The notes below the pieces were generated by a model. That model saw only the letters and a program-made list of their open reading frames with translations. It did not search any database and was not told the DNA's origin. This document shows, piece by piece, positions 44,179-52,888 of a stretch of 56,949 nt of DNA. Position 1 is the stretch's first letter. Each line of letters begins with the position of its first letter. Location: positions 1 through 56,949 of the forward strand of contig JAJDBU010000067.1 of the NCBI GenBank assembly GCA_029261195.1, in the 5' to 3' direction. This DNA comes from Nitrospirota bacterium. Its GTDB lineage: Bacteria > Nitrospirota > Nitrospiria > SBBL01 > JAADHI01. A program made the translations under genes and the position numbers.

Positions 44179-46650
44179 ATGAGTTTAATTAAATCGATCA
44201 AAAAACAACCCCTGATGTGGGCCGTTTTTCTCCTTATGGCGCTATTCGCGCTTCCTTCACCCTCTGTTTTTGCGGAGACCGGTTCTTCGGTGAGCTACCG
44301 GGATATCGGTGGCATCGGCAGCCGTAATCTGATCTGGATCTTATCTCAGATTCATATCTTGTTTGGCGCTTTTGTCTTAGGTGTGCCCATCTTTGTCATC
44401 ATTGTAGAGGTCATCGGTATTACGACAGGGGATAAGCGCTATGATCGCCTTGCCAAAGAATTTACAGACCTGATTGTTGCCTGTTTTGCGACGACCGCGA
44501 CTCTCGGGATACTTTTTCTTTTTGCTCTGCTTGTTTTTTACCCTGAGTTAATGAGTGTGATGGCGGGTATCTTTAAGCCGGCCTACTATGTTTATCTCGC
44601 CCTTTTCTTGGGAGAAACGGCCTCGATTTACTTTTACTGGTCTCGTTGGGAAAAGTGGCAGAACCGTAAAGGCCTCCATCTTTTTTGGGGAATGGCGCTT
44701 AATATCTTCGGATTTGTCATTATGTGTCTTCCCAGTGGTTTCCTTTCCTTTCAGGCAAGTCCCGTTGTTTTGAACCCGGATCTGGGACCATGGGAAAGAG
44801 CCTGGACTGCTATAAATAACCCGACGTGGTGGCCGGTGAATATTCACCGCATTGTCGGAAATATCGTGCTTGGAGGCTTTGTCTGCGGCGCTTACGCAGG
44901 GGTTGCGTATCTAGGTGCGAAAACTCAAGAAGAGCGTGAGCATTACGATTGGATGGGTTATACCGGAAATTTTATTGGTGTTTTCGGTTTGCTCCCGATG
45001 CCCTTTGCCGGTTACTGGCTCATGCGGGAAGTATACGAATATAACCAACAGATGGGCATTACCCTCATGGGAGGGATTCTCTCCTGGCTTTTTATTCTCC
45101 AGGCGGTTCTTATTGGAGTGCTCTTTGTCGGTTCAAACTACTACTTCTGGCAGGGAATTGCCTATCGAACACACTCTGCACCCAAGTATAAAACGCCAAT
45201 TCTCATTATGCTGGTGGTATTGGTTGGTTCGTTCTCTGTGTGGCTTACACCTCACTCTCTGGTTGCAAGTGTTTCCGAGGCCAGGGCGATGGGAGGTTCT
45301 CACCATCCTCTTCTGGGGGTCTTCGGGGTGATGTCGGCCAAGCTGACCGTTGTGAACCTGATGATTATTACGACCTTTATCTGTTTTATCCTCTATTGGC
45401 GGGCAGATAAAGTCATCACGGTGAAGTGGGGGAAAGCGGCCAATATATTTACATTTGTCTTGATCACTGCGGCAGTCATCGTCATTATCTGGCTTGGCGT
45501 TTATGGTTATTTTGTGCCATCTGTCTATCGGGTGAATGTGCTTTCCGTGGCTCAGGTGCTCGCTGTTATTTTTGTTCTGGCTACGATTACTCCTTTGACT
45601 GCCCTCTCTCTCAAATCGGCTAAGCTGACCCATGAGATGAAATGGGGGATCATGCCAAAGCGATCCCAATATGCTTTGGTCATCAATGCGGTTTTTGTTG
45701 TTTTAACAATGTCCCTGATGGGATATGCCCGTTCTGCCTCACGTGTCCATTGGCATATCTATGGTGTGCTGGAAGATACTTCTTCCTATGGCTATACGCC
45801 AACCTTAGGGGTCGCTTCTTTTCTTTTTGTGGTCAATACAGTTATCTTCTTTGTTTTGGTGGGTATCGTTTTTTGGACATCACACACGATACGACATAAT
45901 CGTTTTTCTACACGCTATTTCTTTCTGCCTTCGGTCTTCATGTACCTTGTTGATCGCTTTAGTGAACACCGAAAAGAGGTCGCAAAAGGAGAAACCGGAC
46001 CCCGTTTTGTTATTTTAAAGGTTGCTGCCGTCGTCGGTGTGTTTTTATTTGCCTACTCCTATGTGGGCTATCAGGTTCCGCAGAAGGTGGGTCTGCCTCC
46101 TGAAAAAAAGGAGTTGGATCTGACGAAAATTAAGACTTCGGATGATATGGTGCAGATCGGTCAGGAAATTTTTTACAGCAAGGGACAGTGTGCCCTGTGT
46201 CACTCGATTGGTGCGGGTCATGGTCGTTGTCCCAACCTCGCCGGTGTGGGAGCTCGGCTGACGCGAGAGTTCATCTATGAAACGCTAACGGAGCCCGAGG
46301 CCTATATCAAATTGGACTTCCATACCGCAATGCCGGTTGAGTATTCTGCCCAGATGCCTGTGATCAGTAAACCGCCTATCGGTCTTTCAGAGCAGGAGTT
46401 GCTTACCGTGATTGCATTCGTTCAAAGCAATGGAGGGAAAGTGACCGTAAGACCGGAAGAGCTGTCACAGGTTCCCGGCAATTCAGAATCGACTCCAGAG
46501 GCACTTGATGTGATGCCGCAGCTTGAACCTGCTGAATTGATTGAGGACGAGTCTGACGAAACCCCGGAAGAACGCGCAATGATCCAAGGGGAATCATTCG
46601 AGGGAGACAGGCATATTAGGATGGCTACAAAAAGAGTGAGTGACAGATAA
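44179..46650 (+). CDS. Cytochrome bd-like oxidase fused to cytochrome c domain
   Basis: The 823-residue membrane protein has an N-terminal CydA-like part: His59 (SQIHILFGAFVLG), Glu146 (FLGETASIYFYW) and His223 (WWPVNIHRIVGN) are where bd oxidases place heme ligands. After about 14-16 helices comes a periplasmic class I cytochrome c domain with CALCH (671-675) and FHTAMPVEYSAQMP. The canonical Q-loop motif of quinol oxidases is not evident, so cytochrome c as electron donor is plausible. Such bd-like proteins are known from Nitrospira. ATG at 44179 has GGGGAGGG upstream; the in-frame codon at 44155 is less likely. Confidence 0.85.
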   Translation: MSLIKSIKKQPLMWAVFLLMALFALPSPSVFAETGSSVSYRDIGGIGSRNLIWILSQIHILFGAFVLGVPIFVIIVEVIGITTGDKRYDRLAKEFTDLIVACFATTATLGILFLFALLVFYPELMSVMAGIFKPAYYVYLALFLGETASIYFYWSRWEKWQNRKGLHLFWGMALNIFGFVIMCLPSGFLSFQASPVVLNPDLGPWERAWTAINNPTWWPVNIHRIVGNIVLGGFVCGAYAGVAYLGAKTQEEREHYDWMGYTGNFIGVFGLLPMPFAGYWLMREVYEYNQQMGITLMGGILSWLFILQAVLIGVLFVGSNYYFWQGIAYRTHSAPKYKTPILIMLVVLVGSFSVWLTPHSLVASVSEARAMGGSHHPLLGVFGVMSAKLTVVNLMIITTFICFILYWRADKVITVKWGKAANIFTFVLITAAVIVIIWLGVYGYFVPSVYRVNVLSVAQVLAVIFVLATITPLTALSLKSAKLTHEMKWGIMPKRSQYALVINAVFVVLTMSLMGYARSASRVHWHIYGVLEDTSSYGYTPTLGVASFLFVVNTVIFFVLVGIVFWTSHTIRHNRFSTRYFFLPSVFMYLVDRFSEHRKEVAKGETGPRFVILKVAAVVGVFLFAYSYVGYQVPQKVGLPPEKKELDLTKIKTSDDMVQIGQEIFYSKGQCALCHSIGAGHGRCPNLAGVGARLTREFIYETLTEPEAYIKLDFHTAMPVEYSAQMPVISKPPIGLSEQELLTVIAFVQSNGGKVTVRPEELSQVPGNSESTPEALDVMPQLEPAELIEDESDETPEERAMIQGESFEGDRHIRMATKRVSDR

Positions 46651-47469
46651 TTGTTGATTAAACGAAAAGGGAAATTGTTCGTTCTTCCATTCTTGGTGTT
46701 GTTCTTGCTCGTTTCCGTAGGTTGTGAGGACAAGTATATCGCCAAAGGACATAAGGTCTTTAGTCGTTACTGCTCACCCTGTCATGGAGAGGCCGGGGAT
46801 GGATTAGGGTACAATGCGAAGAATCTGGACCCTCAGCCGCGAGACCTGACGGATGCAGACGAAGATTATATGGCCAAACTGTCGAATAATGAAATTTACG
46901 AAGTGCTTCAACTGGGCGGTTACGGTGTCGATCTCTCCGGTGGCATGCCGGTGTGGGGAAAGGTTTTTTCAGAAGAAGAGCTCTGGTCCTTGGTCGCCTT
47001 TGTCCGCACGCTTCATCCGAATGAAGGTAATGAGATTGCTTTCACAAAACCGGATTCAGAGGAATCGGTGTTTAATGCGAAGCGTGTTCGATATCCCAAA
47101 GTACGAGAAAAGAAGTTCTATGATTTATTGGAAGCCTTGGCACCGGATGAAGAATCTTTTGATGAACAGGTTGCTGCGGGGGAAGAGATCTTCGCCGAGG
47201 TCGGTTGTAATTCCTGCCACAAGGTGAATGGTGAGGGAGGGACATTGGGGCCTGATTTGTCCCAAGCCGGATTTATGCTTCAGACGCAGTTCATTTTTCG
47301 TTGGATTCTGAATCCGCAATCATTTGTGGCAAAGACGAGGATGCCCAACCTGGACTTAAATGAGGAGGATGCCCTTGCCATTTCACTATACGTCAGTACG
47401 CTAAAAGAAGCTTCTTCTGGAAATTCGGTTTCTGAAGAAGACGATGACGCAGAAGAGGGGGGAGTTTAA
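46651..47469 (+). CDS. Diheme cytochrome c lipoprotein
   Basis: This 272-residue protein has a signal sequence ending LLVSVGC, a lipobox, so it should be lipid-anchored in the periplasm. Two heme sites, CSPCH and CNSCH, each have downstream Met candidates (GGMPVWGKVFSE and TRMPNLDLNEED). The first half closely parallels the N-terminus of the tetraheme protein (SNNEIYEVLQLGG versus DDEEIYEVIEGGG), pointing to a shared origin. It starts at TTG directly after the oxidase stop and ends acidic. Likely direct electron donor to the oxidase, by inference. Confidence 0.85.
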   Translation: MLIKRKGKLFVLPFLVLFLLVSVGCEDKYIAKGHKVFSRYCSPCHGEAGDGLGYNAKNLDPQPRDLTDADEDYMAKLSNNEIYEVLQLGGYGVDLSGGMPVWGKVFSEEELWSLVAFVRTLHPNEGNEIAFTKPDSEESVFNAKRVRYPKVREKKFYDLLEALAPDEESFDEQVAAGEEIFAEVGCNSCHKVNGEGGTLGPDLSQAGFMLQTQFIFRWILNPQSFVAKTRMPNLDLNEEDALAISLYVSTLKEASSGNSVSEEDDDAEEGGV

Positions 47470-47471
47470 AA

Positions 47472-48218
47472 ATGAAAATGCCTCTCGTTGCTAAGGCCTC
47501 TGCATGTGTATTTGGTTTCTTCCTTTTTTTGAAATTAGGCTTACCCCTTTTTACGAGTCCACTTCCTTACAGTGTGCTCGCGATGTACATGATTTTGGTC
47601 CTGATCTCGACTCTGCTCTATGTTTCGATTTTTGAAGACGACTATAGCAATTTTTATCTTCCGATTGTGAAGTTTCTTCGTGGGGACGAAGGGGACAATG
47701 CTGTTCGGAAGATGAGCCGGATTGCAGTTTTTGTCATGATTCCTCTGTTTATGGGCTTTCGGACCTACAAGAGCGTCCAGCCGAACTTTGAACCCCCTTT
47801 TCCGCAACGTGTGATTCATCCTGCACCACCTGGCTCGGCCGCCGGTTTTGTCAATCCTTACGGGGGTGATGAAGCGAATCATGAAAAATATGTTCAGGAA
47901 GGACGTAAAGTTTATTATGAAAACTGCGTCTTTTGTCATGGGGATAAGTTGGATGGTAAAGGTTTTTTTGCAAATGCCTTAAACGTCAAGCCGGCTAATT
48001 TTGCAGATCCGACAACCATCTCAATGCTTCAGGAATCTTTTGTCTTCTGGCGGGTTAAGACGGGTGGAATTGGGCTTCCTGAAGAAGCTACGCCATGGGA
48101 TTCTGCAATGCCGAGATGGGAATTAATCTTGTCGGAAGAGGAACGATGGAAGGCCGTTATGTTTTTGTATGACTATACCGGATGGAAACCAAGGACTTGG
48201 GAATTAGATGCTGAATAG
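47472..48218 (+). CDS. Membrane-anchored monoheme cytochrome c
   Basis: The 248-residue protein has two or three N-terminal helices (about 8-55 and 83-97), a proline-rich linker and a periplasmic cytochrome c domain with CVFCH and a downstream AMPRWELILSEEERW. The mixed plan resembles membrane subunits with attached cytochromes in the oxidase clusters of this type, but I cannot name a family. GGGGGGAG precedes the ATG; only 2 bp separate it from the previous gene, and its end overlaps the next by 11 bp. Confidence 0.8.
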   Translation: MKMPLVAKASACVFGFFLFLKLGLPLFTSPLPYSVLAMYMILVLISTLLYVSIFEDDYSNFYLPIVKFLRGDEGDNAVRKMSRIAVFVMIPLFMGFRTYKSVQPNFEPPFPQRVIHPAPPGSAAGFVNPYGGDEANHEKYVQEGRKVYYENCVFCHGDKLDGKGFFANALNVKPANFADPTTISMLQESFVFWRVKTGGIGLPEEATPWDSAMPRWELILSEEERWKAVMFLYDYTGWKPRTWELDAE

Positions 48219-49797
48219 TCTATTAAATAAAAGTTGGTTAAAGGCCCTTCCTCTGCTCTTTTTAGCGGTGGTGCTTTTATTTGGATGGACTCCGTTGGTT
48301 GCAGCTGATGAAGAGCATGACGATGCAGCTCCAACGGCTGAAACGGCGGAAGAAAATGCTCTCCCCACGGATGATCTTGCTGCCGGAAAAATGATTTATG
48401 AAAAACTGTGTATCTCCTGTCATGGCATAGAAGGGGACGGTGATGGACCTGCAGCGGTTCGCTTTCAACCTAAACCGAGAAGTTTTAAGAAAGCAAAATA
48501 CAAGTATCGAACGACTCCAAAGGGCAAGCTTCCAACCGACGAAGATCTATTCAGGGCGATTACCCTGGGTCTTCCCGGAACGGGGATGCCGGATTGGGCG
48601 GATGTCCTGTCCGAAAAAAAGATTCGACAAGTGATTAAATATATTAAAAGCTTTTCCGATGAATGGGAAAAACAAGAGTCCTCTCCTCATGTTGTCACAG
48701 TAGGCACGGTCGTTCCTACAAGTCCCGAAAGTGTAGAAAGAGGGAAAAAACAATTTACTGCACTCGGTTGTCAACTTTGTCATGGAACGGAAGGTCGGGG
48801 AGACGGACCCACGGCATCGGCGCTGAAAAATCATCGGGGCGATCCCGTCTATCCAAGAAATCTCAATAAAAATTGGCTCTTCAGGGGAGGGGGTAAGGCG
48901 GAAGACATTTATGTTCGTGTTAATACCGGTCTTAGCGGGACTCCCATGCCCGAGTTTTCGGGGGCATTGGATAATGAAAAAAGTTGGGATTTGGCAAACT
49001 ATGTTCGATCCCTTTCTCCGGAAAAGACGCCGGAACGAGGATCTTTAATCAAGGCGCGTTCCATTGAGGAGACCATCCCGGTTGACCCGGATGACCCGAT
49101 CTGGCAGGAGGGAGAGCCCACTTGGTTTCCGATGATGGGACAGATTTCTTTTGAAAAGAGGCTCTTTACCCCCTCTGTGACAGATATTACGGTTAAATCC
49201 GTTTTTAATGAAAAAGAAATCGGCTTCCTCCTGATATGGGATGACCGAAGTAAGAGCAAAACAAGTAAACCTGGCGCGAAGAAAATAAGCTTCACCGATC
49301 AAGTTGCAATTCAATTCCCTGAAAAGCTGCAGCCGGGTGGCGTGAAAAAACCTTATTTTATCATGGGAGATGAAAAATTAGGCGTTAACTTATGGAACTG
49401 GACTTCAGAGGATAATCGCTTCTTTGAGACGAATGCCTACGGTGTTTGGAACAATAGTGAAGTAGAGCAAAGTGGTTCTGATATCAGCGGTAAGGGCTAT
49501 TACAAAAACGGCCAATATCGCCTAGTCATCAAAAGGTCTTTTCAAACCTCAGATAGTGAAAAAGATATTCAATTTGAAAAGGGCATCTTCTACCCAGTCG
49601 CTTTTTTTGCTATGGATGGGACGAATGGTGAAAAGGGTTCACAAAGGTCAATTACTCCTTGGTATTTTGTTTTCATGGAACCGGAAGAAGATAAGAGTGT
49701 TTACTATTATCCGCCCATTGTAATCGCGCTAGTGTTTGGACTGGAATTTATTTTAGTGAAAATTTTGAAAAAGAATCATAAAAAAGAAAACGTATAG
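48208..49797 (+). CDS. Diheme cytochrome c with EBDH/NXR-gamma-like heme b domain
   Basis: The 529-residue protein has a signal peptide (to about 32), two cytochrome c domains (CISCH and CQLCH), then an ethylbenzene-dehydrogenase-related domain (about 285-490) with VDPDDPIWQEGEPTWFPMM, VKSVFNEKEIGFLLIWDD and PYFIMGDEKLGVNLWNWTS, and a final membrane helix with a basic tail. That domain is the heme b subunit type found in DMSO-reductase-family enzymes such as nitrite oxidoreductase gamma subunits. No catalytic alpha or beta subunit is nearby, so here it likely acts as an electron conduit. Confidence 0.82.
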   Translation: MLNSLLNKSWLKALPLLFLAVVLLFGWTPLVAADEEHDDAAPTAETAEENALPTDDLAAGKMIYEKLCISCHGIEGDGDGPAAVRFQPKPRSFKKAKYKYRTTPKGKLPTDEDLFRAITLGLPGTGMPDWADVLSEKKIRQVIKYIKSFSDEWEKQESSPHVVTVGTVVPTSPESVERGKKQFTALGCQLCHGTEGRGDGPTASALKNHRGDPVYPRNLNKNWLFRGGGKAEDIYVRVNTGLSGTPMPEFSGALDNEKSWDLANYVRSLSPEKTPERGSLIKARSIEETIPVDPDDPIWQEGEPTWFPMMGQISFEKRLFTPSVTDITVKSVFNEKEIGFLLIWDDRSKSKTSKPGAKKISFTDQVAIQFPEKLQPGGVKKPYFIMGDEKLGVNLWNWTSEDNRFFETNAYGVWNNSEVEQSGSDISGKGYYKNGQYRLVIKRSFQTSDSEKDIQFEKGIFYPVAFFAMDGTNGEKGSQRSITPWYFVFMEPEEDKSVYYYPPIVIALVFGLEFILVKILKKNHKKENV

Positions 49798-49826
49798 TAG
49801 TTTAAAAGCTAAGAGATTATTGTTAA

Positions 49827-50366
49827 TTGGATTTATTTGTTGAGATTGGAGAGTTATATAAGAGGACAAAATACCTATTGAAATATTTGCTTGTTTTAAT
49901 TTCAGTGCTGGGATTCTCCGGAGTTGCAGTTGCGGAACACGAAGCCAATCATCGATATCTGGTTTCAGGCTATGTTCGGGATGCGGCAGGTAAACCTCTT
50001 GGAAATACGAAGGTAGAGCTTGAGCACAAAGGTGGCGAGGGGAAAAAGGTCACTACTGATAATGACGGGTATTATGAGGCCCGCTTTCACCTTCATAACC
50101 AAAATCTTGGAGATAGAATTGTTGTTGTCGCCTCGGGGGTGACAAAAAAAATAAAGGTTCAATTCGATACGGAAGATGGAATCAGCTTTCGTGGGAGTGC
50201 TGTTAACTTTGGGGCGGAGTCAAATGACAATTCACCCATTTGGACCTTTTTAACAATTGCGTCCTTGGTTGTTTTGTCAGGTACGATTTACTTTGGTTTG
50301 ATAAAAAGAAAGAAAAAATCGAATGCTCCGGAGAAACTTAAGAAGCTCAAAAAGAAACGAAAATAA
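49827..50366 (+). CDS. Carboxypeptidase-regulatory-like domain membrane protein
   Basis: A 179-residue protein with a signal peptide or anchor (about 17-35), one carboxypeptidase-regulatory-like Ig fold (YLVSGYVRDAAGKPLGNTKV, then TTDNDGYYEARFHLH), and a second membrane helix near 138-155 followed by a very basic cytoplasmic tail. The start is uncertain: TTG at 49827 is the first codon, and TTG at 49878 directly before KYLLVLISVLG is an alternative. It lies inside the electron-transport cluster and carries no heme site, so it may be an assembly or structural subunit. Confidence 0.7.
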   Translation: MDLFVEIGELYKRTKYLLKYLLVLISVLGFSGVAVAEHEANHRYLVSGYVRDAAGKPLGNTKVELEHKGGEGKKVTTDNDGYYEARFHLHNQNLGDRIVVVASGVTKKIKVQFDTEDGISFRGSAVNFGAESNDNSPIWTFLTIASLVVLSGTIYFGLIKRKKKSNAPEKLKKLKKKRK

Positions 50367-50405
50367 GGATATAAGTTTTTATGAACTGTAGGGAAGGGAG
50401 GGTAT

Positions 50406-50966
50406 ATGGCAGGCGCTGAACAAAAAGGGGAAAGTCCTGAGGACGTCAGTCGCAGGCGATTTTTTACCCTGATGAGCCTAGGTGTTGGCTGGGGTGGCGT
50501 GGTCGCGACACTCGGCGGTATCGGCGCAGGTGCGGCGCGCTATATGTTCCCTTCCGTGCTTTATGAGCCTCCCACTGTTTTCAAGATCGGACTTCCTAGT
50601 GGATATGGTATGGGGGTTGATACTAAATTAAAAAAAGAACGTCAGGTTTGGGTGGTTAGGAATGAGAGAGGCATCTATGTCTTAGTCGCGATTTGTCGAC
50701 ATCTTGGCTGCACGCCGAATTGGTTCTCAGACCAAAAACTCTTCCGTTGTCCCTGTCATGGCAGTATATATGACCCCCATGGTAACGTGGTAGGTGGACC
50801 TGCACCGCGTACATTGTGGCGTTCTGCGATTTCCCTGGATCCTGTTGACGGTCAAATTGTTGTGGATTTTAATCTGAGACAAGATCCGGACCCTGTTGGT
50901 ACGCCGGAAGGTCTCATGGTTGAAGAAGCGAGCCGGGAAGTCGAACCCTATTTTTTAAAGGTTTAA
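50406..50966 (+). CDS. Rieske iron-sulfur protein
   Basis: The 186-residue subunit accepts electrons from quinol in the bc complex. An N-terminal Tat-type SRRRFF and anchor helix (about 24-44) precede the cluster domain with CRHLGC and CPCHGS, two Cys and two His for the 2Fe-2S centre plus the disulfide cysteines, and GPAPRTL. GGAGGG stands four bases before the ATG. It begins the bc-complex block, followed at 22 bp by cytochrome b. Confidence 0.95.
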   Translation: MAGAEQKGESPEDVSRRRFFTLMSLGVGWGGVVATLGGIGAGAARYMFPSVLYEPPTVFKIGLPSGYGMGVDTKLKKERQVWVVRNERGIYVLVAICRHLGCTPNWFSDQKLFRCPCHGSIYDPHGNVVGGPAPRTLWRSAISLDPVDGQIVVDFNLRQDPDPVGTPEGLMVEEASREVEPYFLKV

Positions 50967-50988
50967 GCGTTAAGGAGATAGCTTAAGG

Positions 50989-51759
50989 ATGTGGGAATTA
51001 TTTCAACGAATTCGATCGGTCGTCAATAAAACACAGGCATTCAAATCGATCTTCAGGCATGGTTTTCCGAATAATGATGGCAATCGTGCCCTTGTAATGT
51101 TTAGCAATATTATTCTCCATCTTCATCCGGTTCGGGTTCGGCGTGGTGCCCTAAAAATAAAATTCACTTGGTGCCTTGGCGGACTCACGTTTTTCTTCTT
51201 CATCCTGCTTGCCATTACCGGTGTGTTCCTAATGTTTTATTATGTCCCGGATACGAACCGGGCCTACGGGAATATCAAGGATTTGGGAACGGTGATTTTC
51301 TTCGGAGATCTTTTCAGAAGTCTCCATCGCTGGTCGGCGCATTCCATGGTTCTTTTTGTATGGCTTCATATGACTCGGGTCTTTTTTACTGGATCCTATA
51401 AACCCCCACGCGAATTTAACTGGGTTGTCGGAGTCATCCTCTTGTCCACAACCTTGGTACTAAGCTGGACGGGCTACTTACTTCCTTGGGATCAGTTGGC
51501 GCTTTGGGCCGTTACAGTCGGAAGTAAAATGGCGGAGGCTTCTCCTCTTATAGGGAAAGCAGGTCCCTTCGGCGCCGAACTCGGGATGAATGCAAATAAT
51601 GACATCACCTTTGCATTACTGGGTGGTACTGTGGTCGGGCAGAGTGCTCTACTCCGCTTTTATGTGCTTCACTGCCTGGCATTGCCGCTGGTGACCGCCC
51701 TCTTTATTGCCATCCATTTCTGGCGAATCCGTAAAGACGGTTTTTCTGGTCCCTTATAA
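50989..51759 (+). CDS. Cytochrome b6-type subunit (N-terminal half of split cytochrome b)
   Basis: The 256-residue protein has four helices with the two bis-His heme b pairs: [18 protein letters not shown] in helix B and [20 protein letters not shown] in helix D. Cys62 in [11 protein letters not shown] aligns with the cysteine that holds the extra heme c (ci/cn) in b6f complexes, so a b6f-like complex with a third heme is likely. It is followed by the separate C-terminal half, the b6/subunit IV split. AAGGAG precedes the ATG. Confidence 0.93.
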   Translation: MWELFQRIRSVVNKTQAFKSIFRHGFPNNDGNRALVMFSNIILHLHPVRVRRGALKIKFTWCLGGLTFFFFILLAITGVFLMFYYVPDTNRAYGNIKDLGTVIFFGDLFRSLHRWSAHSMVLFVWLHMTRVFFTGSYKPPREFNWVVGVILLSTTLVLSWTGYLLPWDQLALWAVTVGSKMAEASPLIGKAGPFGAELGMNANNDITFALLGGTVVGQSALLRFYVLHCLALPLVTALFIAIHFWRIRKDGFSGPL

Positions 51760-51790
51760 ACGAAACGACTGATTGAATTAGAGGAAACAC

Positions 51791-52657
51791 ATGCCGCAAA
51801 AAAGTGTCAATCCTGGATCAATGGAAATAAAAATCGATAAAAAATCAGACGATCTTCTCGCGCGAATCAAGAAAACGGCCCTTAAGAAAATAGGGCCCGA
51901 AGACACAGTACTGGTCTGGCCAAATCTGGTTTATCTTGAATTGATTGCCATGATGTTTGCTTTGGCGATTCTCTTGTTTCTCTGTCTCTATTCACCAGCG
52001 CCCTTAGAGGAGTTGGCGAGTGCCGATACAACCCCAAATCCGACGAAAGCCCCATGGTATTTTCTGGGTTTACAGGAGTTGCTTGTTTTCTTTGATCCCT
52101 GGCTTGCTGGAGTGGTTCTACCCTCATTAATCATGGTCGGGCTGATCTTAATTCCCTATATCGATCCAAACCCGAAAGGAAAGGGATATTATACTTTTTC
52201 AGAAAGGAAGTTTTCAGTTATAGGTTTCAGCTTTGGACTGGCACTCTGGTACATATTGATCGTTGTCGGTGTCTGGTTTAGAGGACTCGACTGGTCATGG
52301 TACTGGCCTTGGGATGACCCTCACATGCATCAACCGGCTGGTGCCGTCAAACTAGTCGACCTACAAGTGATTCTGCAAAGTACATTGGGACTCAGTGAAA
52401 CTCCTGTTGCCACCTTGGGGAGGTATGTTGTTTCCATGGCAAACCTTATTACTTGGGGGATTTTTGTGGGTTATTACGCCATCGGGTTTGCAATACCCTT
52501 CCTCATATTTCGGAACTTTTACAATAAGTTGGGATTTGTACGCTATAACCTGACGATGTTTTTTTTCTTATCAATGCTGGGCGTCCCGATGAAGATATTT
52601 CTTCGCTTGCTTGCCGATATTAAATATGTACTGGTGACACCCTGGTTCAATATATGA
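51791..52657 (+). CDS. Cytochrome b C-terminal half (subunit IV-like), extended
   Basis: The 288-residue protein carries the Qo-site loop as APWYFLGLQELL, a variant of PEWY with Pro-Trp. The first three helices resemble subunit IV; extra helices follow at about 217-240 and 255-275, so it is longer than plant subunit IV (160 aa). A cytoplasmic N-terminal stretch of about 45 residues is lysine-rich. No heme c is attached. It follows cytochrome b6 by 31 bp and precedes the small 43-residue membrane protein. Confidence 0.92.
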   Translation: MPQKSVNPGSMEIKIDKKSDDLLARIKKTALKKIGPEDTVLVWPNLVYLELIAMMFALAILLFLCLYSPAPLEELASADTTPNPTKAPWYFLGLQELLVFFDPWLAGVVLPSLIMVGLILIPYIDPNPKGKGYYTFSERKFSVIGFSFGLALWYILIVVGVWFRGLDWSWYWPWDDPHMHQPAGAVKLVDLQVILQSTLGLSETPVATLGRYVVSMANLITWGIFVGYYAIGFAIPFLIFRNFYNKLGFVRYNLTMFFFLSMLGVPMKIFLRLLADIKYVLVTPWFNI

Positions 52658-52687
52658 CGTCTATTTTATTAAATACGAGGTTGAACA

Positions 52688-52819
52688 ATGGATGATTTAT
52701 GGGCGTATCCTTACCGGCTGGGTATTGGGATTTTTATGGTTGTCGGGACATTCCTGCTCACAGTCCTTTTTATCGGATTTACGGCTTGGCTTGAACGAGA
52801 CTTTAAAAAAGATAAATAG
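52688..52819 (+). CDS. 43-aa single-helix membrane protein of the bc complex
   Basis: A small gene not obvious in longer gene scans: ATG at 52688, with GAGG seven bases upstream, encodes MDDLWAYPYRLGIGIF..., one membrane helix (about 11-34, VVGTFLLTVLFIGFTAWLE at its centre) and a short basic end before TAG. It sits between the subunit IV-like gene and the tetraheme cytochrome in the same direction. By analogy with PetG/L/M/N, a small stabilising subunit is my best interpretation. Confidence 0.7.
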   Translation: MDDLWAYPYRLGIGIFMVVGTFLLTVLFIGFTAWLERDFKKDK

Positions 52820-52888
52820 CAAAGCGGTAGAACTTGTTAGTTTTCTCCTTGCTTTTCAGAGAAATATGATGGGGGTATTGATCTTTTC

